NCBI GenBank assembly: GCA_965373045.1
Contig: CBDVEQ010000130.1
Location: 1-7,568 of the forward strand
Direction: 5' to 3'
Source: DAOVDI01 sp965373045
GTDB taxonomy: Bacteria; Acidobacteriota; Aminicenantia; Aminicenantales; Aminicenantaceae
Length of the DNA stretch: 7,568 nt
In this document: positions 6,693-7,568 of the stretch, piece after piece
Layout of the letters: each line of letters starts with the position of its first letter
How positions within the stretch are numbered: the first letter of the stretch is position 1
Position numbers and translations under genes: made by a program
The notes under the pieces: generated by a model
The model's input: the letters and a program-made list of their open reading frames with translations, nothing else
The model's database searches: none
What the model was told of the DNA's origin: nothing

Positions 6693-6928
6693 CAAAGGCT
6701 AACATTAATGCATACCGACGCAAACGACGGTAAGCGACCATAAAGAAAACCGAGCGGACTAAACGGACGCGATATGGTCTTGAACAATGATGCTGCGGCA
6801 CTATCGGAATTGACATCATTGCTTATTGACACATGATATTCCCGGGAAGGAGCTGTGTTCCTGTCCGTGAGTGAACCACAACTGCACAGAAGCAGAAATG
6901 CAACACTAATTGCCATTATCGTTTTCAT
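6692..6928 (-). pseudogene. N-terminal remnant of a right-handed beta-helix lipoprotein
   Basis: This 78-residue open frame starts with a clear lipoprotein-type signal: 'MKTIMAISVAFLLLCSC' followed by 'GSLTD'. After it comes 'REYHVSISNDVNSDSA' and 'FKTISRP', which matches the opening of secreted parallel beta-helix proteins, typically of the form 'YhVs.nG.D.ndG......PFkTIs.A'. Those proteins (pectate-lyase-like, GH and PL families) run to 400 or more residues. Here likeness stops after residue 55 or so, and the last 20 residues look random and run into the sulfatase leader. The Gly/Asp-rich turn is also degraded. No ribosome site precedes the ATG, which overlaps the stop of the upstream ORF as ATGA. 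It is best read as a gene head left by a deletion or insertion. A short real lipoprotein is less likely. Confidence 0.55.
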
Positions 6929-7269
6929 TGCATTGTTTTTGGGAATTCGTTAGCTGGGCCTTTATGGATAAACACTACGTATCTTCCTCCATTTAAAGAA
7001 TATGGCTCCATATCATTAGGTATATTTTCCTGTGTCAAAACTTCTATTGCCGCCCATTTTTCAAATAGAGTGGTTGGTGAGAACAGATTTTTCTGATTCT
7101 TATCGTATACTTGCATAGAAATATATTCAGAAGTTGATCTATTAGTTACTTCGCTTCTTCTTGGCATAAACTTTTGCCAAAGTTCTTCTGTTTTATTAAC
7201 AGAAAGTGACATTTCCATGTGTATACCAATTAATTTCTTTGGTATTAGTATTTCAATTCGTGATTCCAT
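6925..7269 (-). CDS. C-terminally truncated GyrI-like effector-binding domain protein
   Basis: This 114-residue ORF resembles the GyrI-like / AraC effector-binding domain, a small-molecule binding fold found alone or fused to AraC/MerR-type regulators. Visible family features are 'KKLIGIHMEMS' at 11-21, 'ELWQKFMPRR' at 29-38 with 'ISMQVYD' at 50-56, 'FEKWAAIEV' at 69-77 and 'GGRYVVFIHKGP' at 94-105. Stand-alone members are usually about 150-160 residues. Here the frame stops at 'EFPKTMQ', just where the next helix and the final strands should follow. None of the three forward frames downstream on this strand restores them. The sequence instead continues as the beta-helix lipoprotein remnant. 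The start is good: AAGGG five bases before the ATG. The product is probably non-functional, so this may be annotated as a pseudogene. It has no DNA-binding domain. Confidence 0.7.
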   Translation of the reverse strand: MESRIEILIPKKLIGIHMEMSLSVNKTEELWQKFMPRRSEVTNRSTSEYISMQVYDKNQKNLFSPTTLFEKWAAIEVLTQENIPNDMEPYSLNGGRYVVFIHKGPANEFPKTMQ

Positions 7270-7519
7270 TTCTACCCTTAGGAGAGTTATAACAAGTTAT
7301 TCTATAGTTTTCCATATACAATATACATAAATTGGTTTGTATTCTTTCTGGTAATGTCTTTTGCTGATTCAAGGGTGGAGCCTATCCTAAGCTTGTGGAT
7401 TTGAAGAATTCGGTTTAATCCCCGTATTTGGCCCAAGGAGCCAGACGAGCGACTCCCCCACTCTGCAGAAAATCATCCGTTTTCAATGAATTAATAGGAG
7501 TAATAAATGAATGTGAAGA
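7270..7519. other. Gene-free spacer with an abrupt composition change
   Basis: No convincing gene lies between the GyrI-like ORF and the tRNA. Bases 7281-7340 have 15 G or C of 60, while 7421-7480 have 35 of 60, so the two halves probably have different origins. The GC-rich half (about 7375-7485) has loosely open frames on both strands but no start with a ribosome site that reads into them. I see no strong terminator for the tRNA in this stretch. Confidence 0.5.
7286..7314 (-). promoter_or_regulatory. Promoter-like sequence for the GyrI-like ORF
   Basis: On the minus strand TGGAAA (7314-7309, 4 of 6) lies 17 bases before TATAAC (7291-7286, 5 of 6), and TG one base upstream of the -10 gives an extended -10. 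It lies 16 bases before the ATG, so the leader would be very short. The surroundings are about 25% GC, so such matches arise easily. Confidence 0.3.
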
Positions 7520-7568
7520 TGGTAGCGGGGGTTGGATTTGAACCAACGACCTCCGGGTTATGAGCCCG
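7520..7568 (-). tRNA. Initiator tRNA-fMet (CAT), 3' part, cut by the window end
   Basis: The minus strand gives an anticodon arm with loop CTCATAA between GGG and CCC. Three G:C pairs next to a CAU anticodon are the hallmark of initiator tRNA. The T arm is GTTGG-TTCAAAT-CCAAC, the acceptor strand is CCCCGCT, then discriminator A and an encoded CCA (7522-7520). Position 72 is T rather than a C or A; the partner base 1 lies outside the window, and initiator tRNAs usually leave this pair unmatched. The D arm and 5' half are missing. The 3' end points toward the rearranged genes on its left. Confidence 0.93.

Noticed and set aside
6713..6732. TACCG-N10-CGGTA inverted repeat in the sulfatase leader
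   Set aside because: Five-base arms are too short to stand out from chance, and no promoter boxes flank it convincingly.
7508..7558. Small plus-strand ORF beginning MNVKMVAGVGFEPTTSGL with AGGAG upstream
   Set aside because: The peptide is the well-known false translation across the antisense strand of a tRNA T arm and anticodon arm.
1..7568. CRISPR arrays, insertion sequences or an integrase
   Set aside because: No regularly spaced repeats, no transposase or recombinase motif and no terminal inverted repeats were found on either strand.

Overview
The window looks like an accessory glycan-degradation segment of a Gram-negative, probably free-living bacterium. A secreted GH29-type alpha-L-fucosidase, a Tat-exported sulfatase and a secreted LamG-domain protein lie within 7 kb. 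This mix is typical of Bacteroidota and of the PVC group (Planctomycetota, Lentisphaerota, Kiritimatiellota). Good AGGAG-like ribosome sites, including one that favours a TTG start, fit the PVC group somewhat better than Bacteroidota, but the phylum cannot be fixed from this sequence.

Layout, left to right. Bases 1-171 (minus) hold a 56-residue open frame that looks like a piece of a larger glycan-active protein. Bases 179-1672 (minus) encode the fucosidase. A compact divergent control region at about 1673-1883 has one sigma70-like promoter facing each way, and an 8-bp perfect inverted repeat overlaps both -35 boxes. An ornithine cyclodeaminase/mu-crystallin family enzyme follows at 1884-2840 (plus). 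A 710-residue exported protein at 3035-5167 (plus) has an N-terminal LamG domain and a large C-terminal domain that I cannot assign to a known family. It converges on a sulfatase at 5266-6681 (minus), with a perfect 14-bp palindrome between the two genes.

From 6692 to 7269 (minus) are two gene remnants joined end to end: a GyrI-like effector-binding domain that has lost its last quarter, and the start of a right-handed beta-helix lipoprotein. They meet at an ATGA overlap. Bases 7270-7519 have no gene, with an abrupt change from AT-rich to GC-rich. The window ends in the 3' part of an initiator tRNA-fMet (minus).

How it may work together (inference): the sulfatase removes sulfate esters, the fucosidase removes terminal fucose, and the LamG protein binds or cuts the backbone of a sulfated, fucose-containing polysaccharide such as an algal fucoidan or a mucin-type glycan. 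No transporter, SusC/SusD pair, sulfatase-maturating enzyme or integrase is present, so the locus is incomplete here. Gene fragments at both ends, strong changes in base composition and a tRNA at the edge point to a rearranged, recently assembled region.
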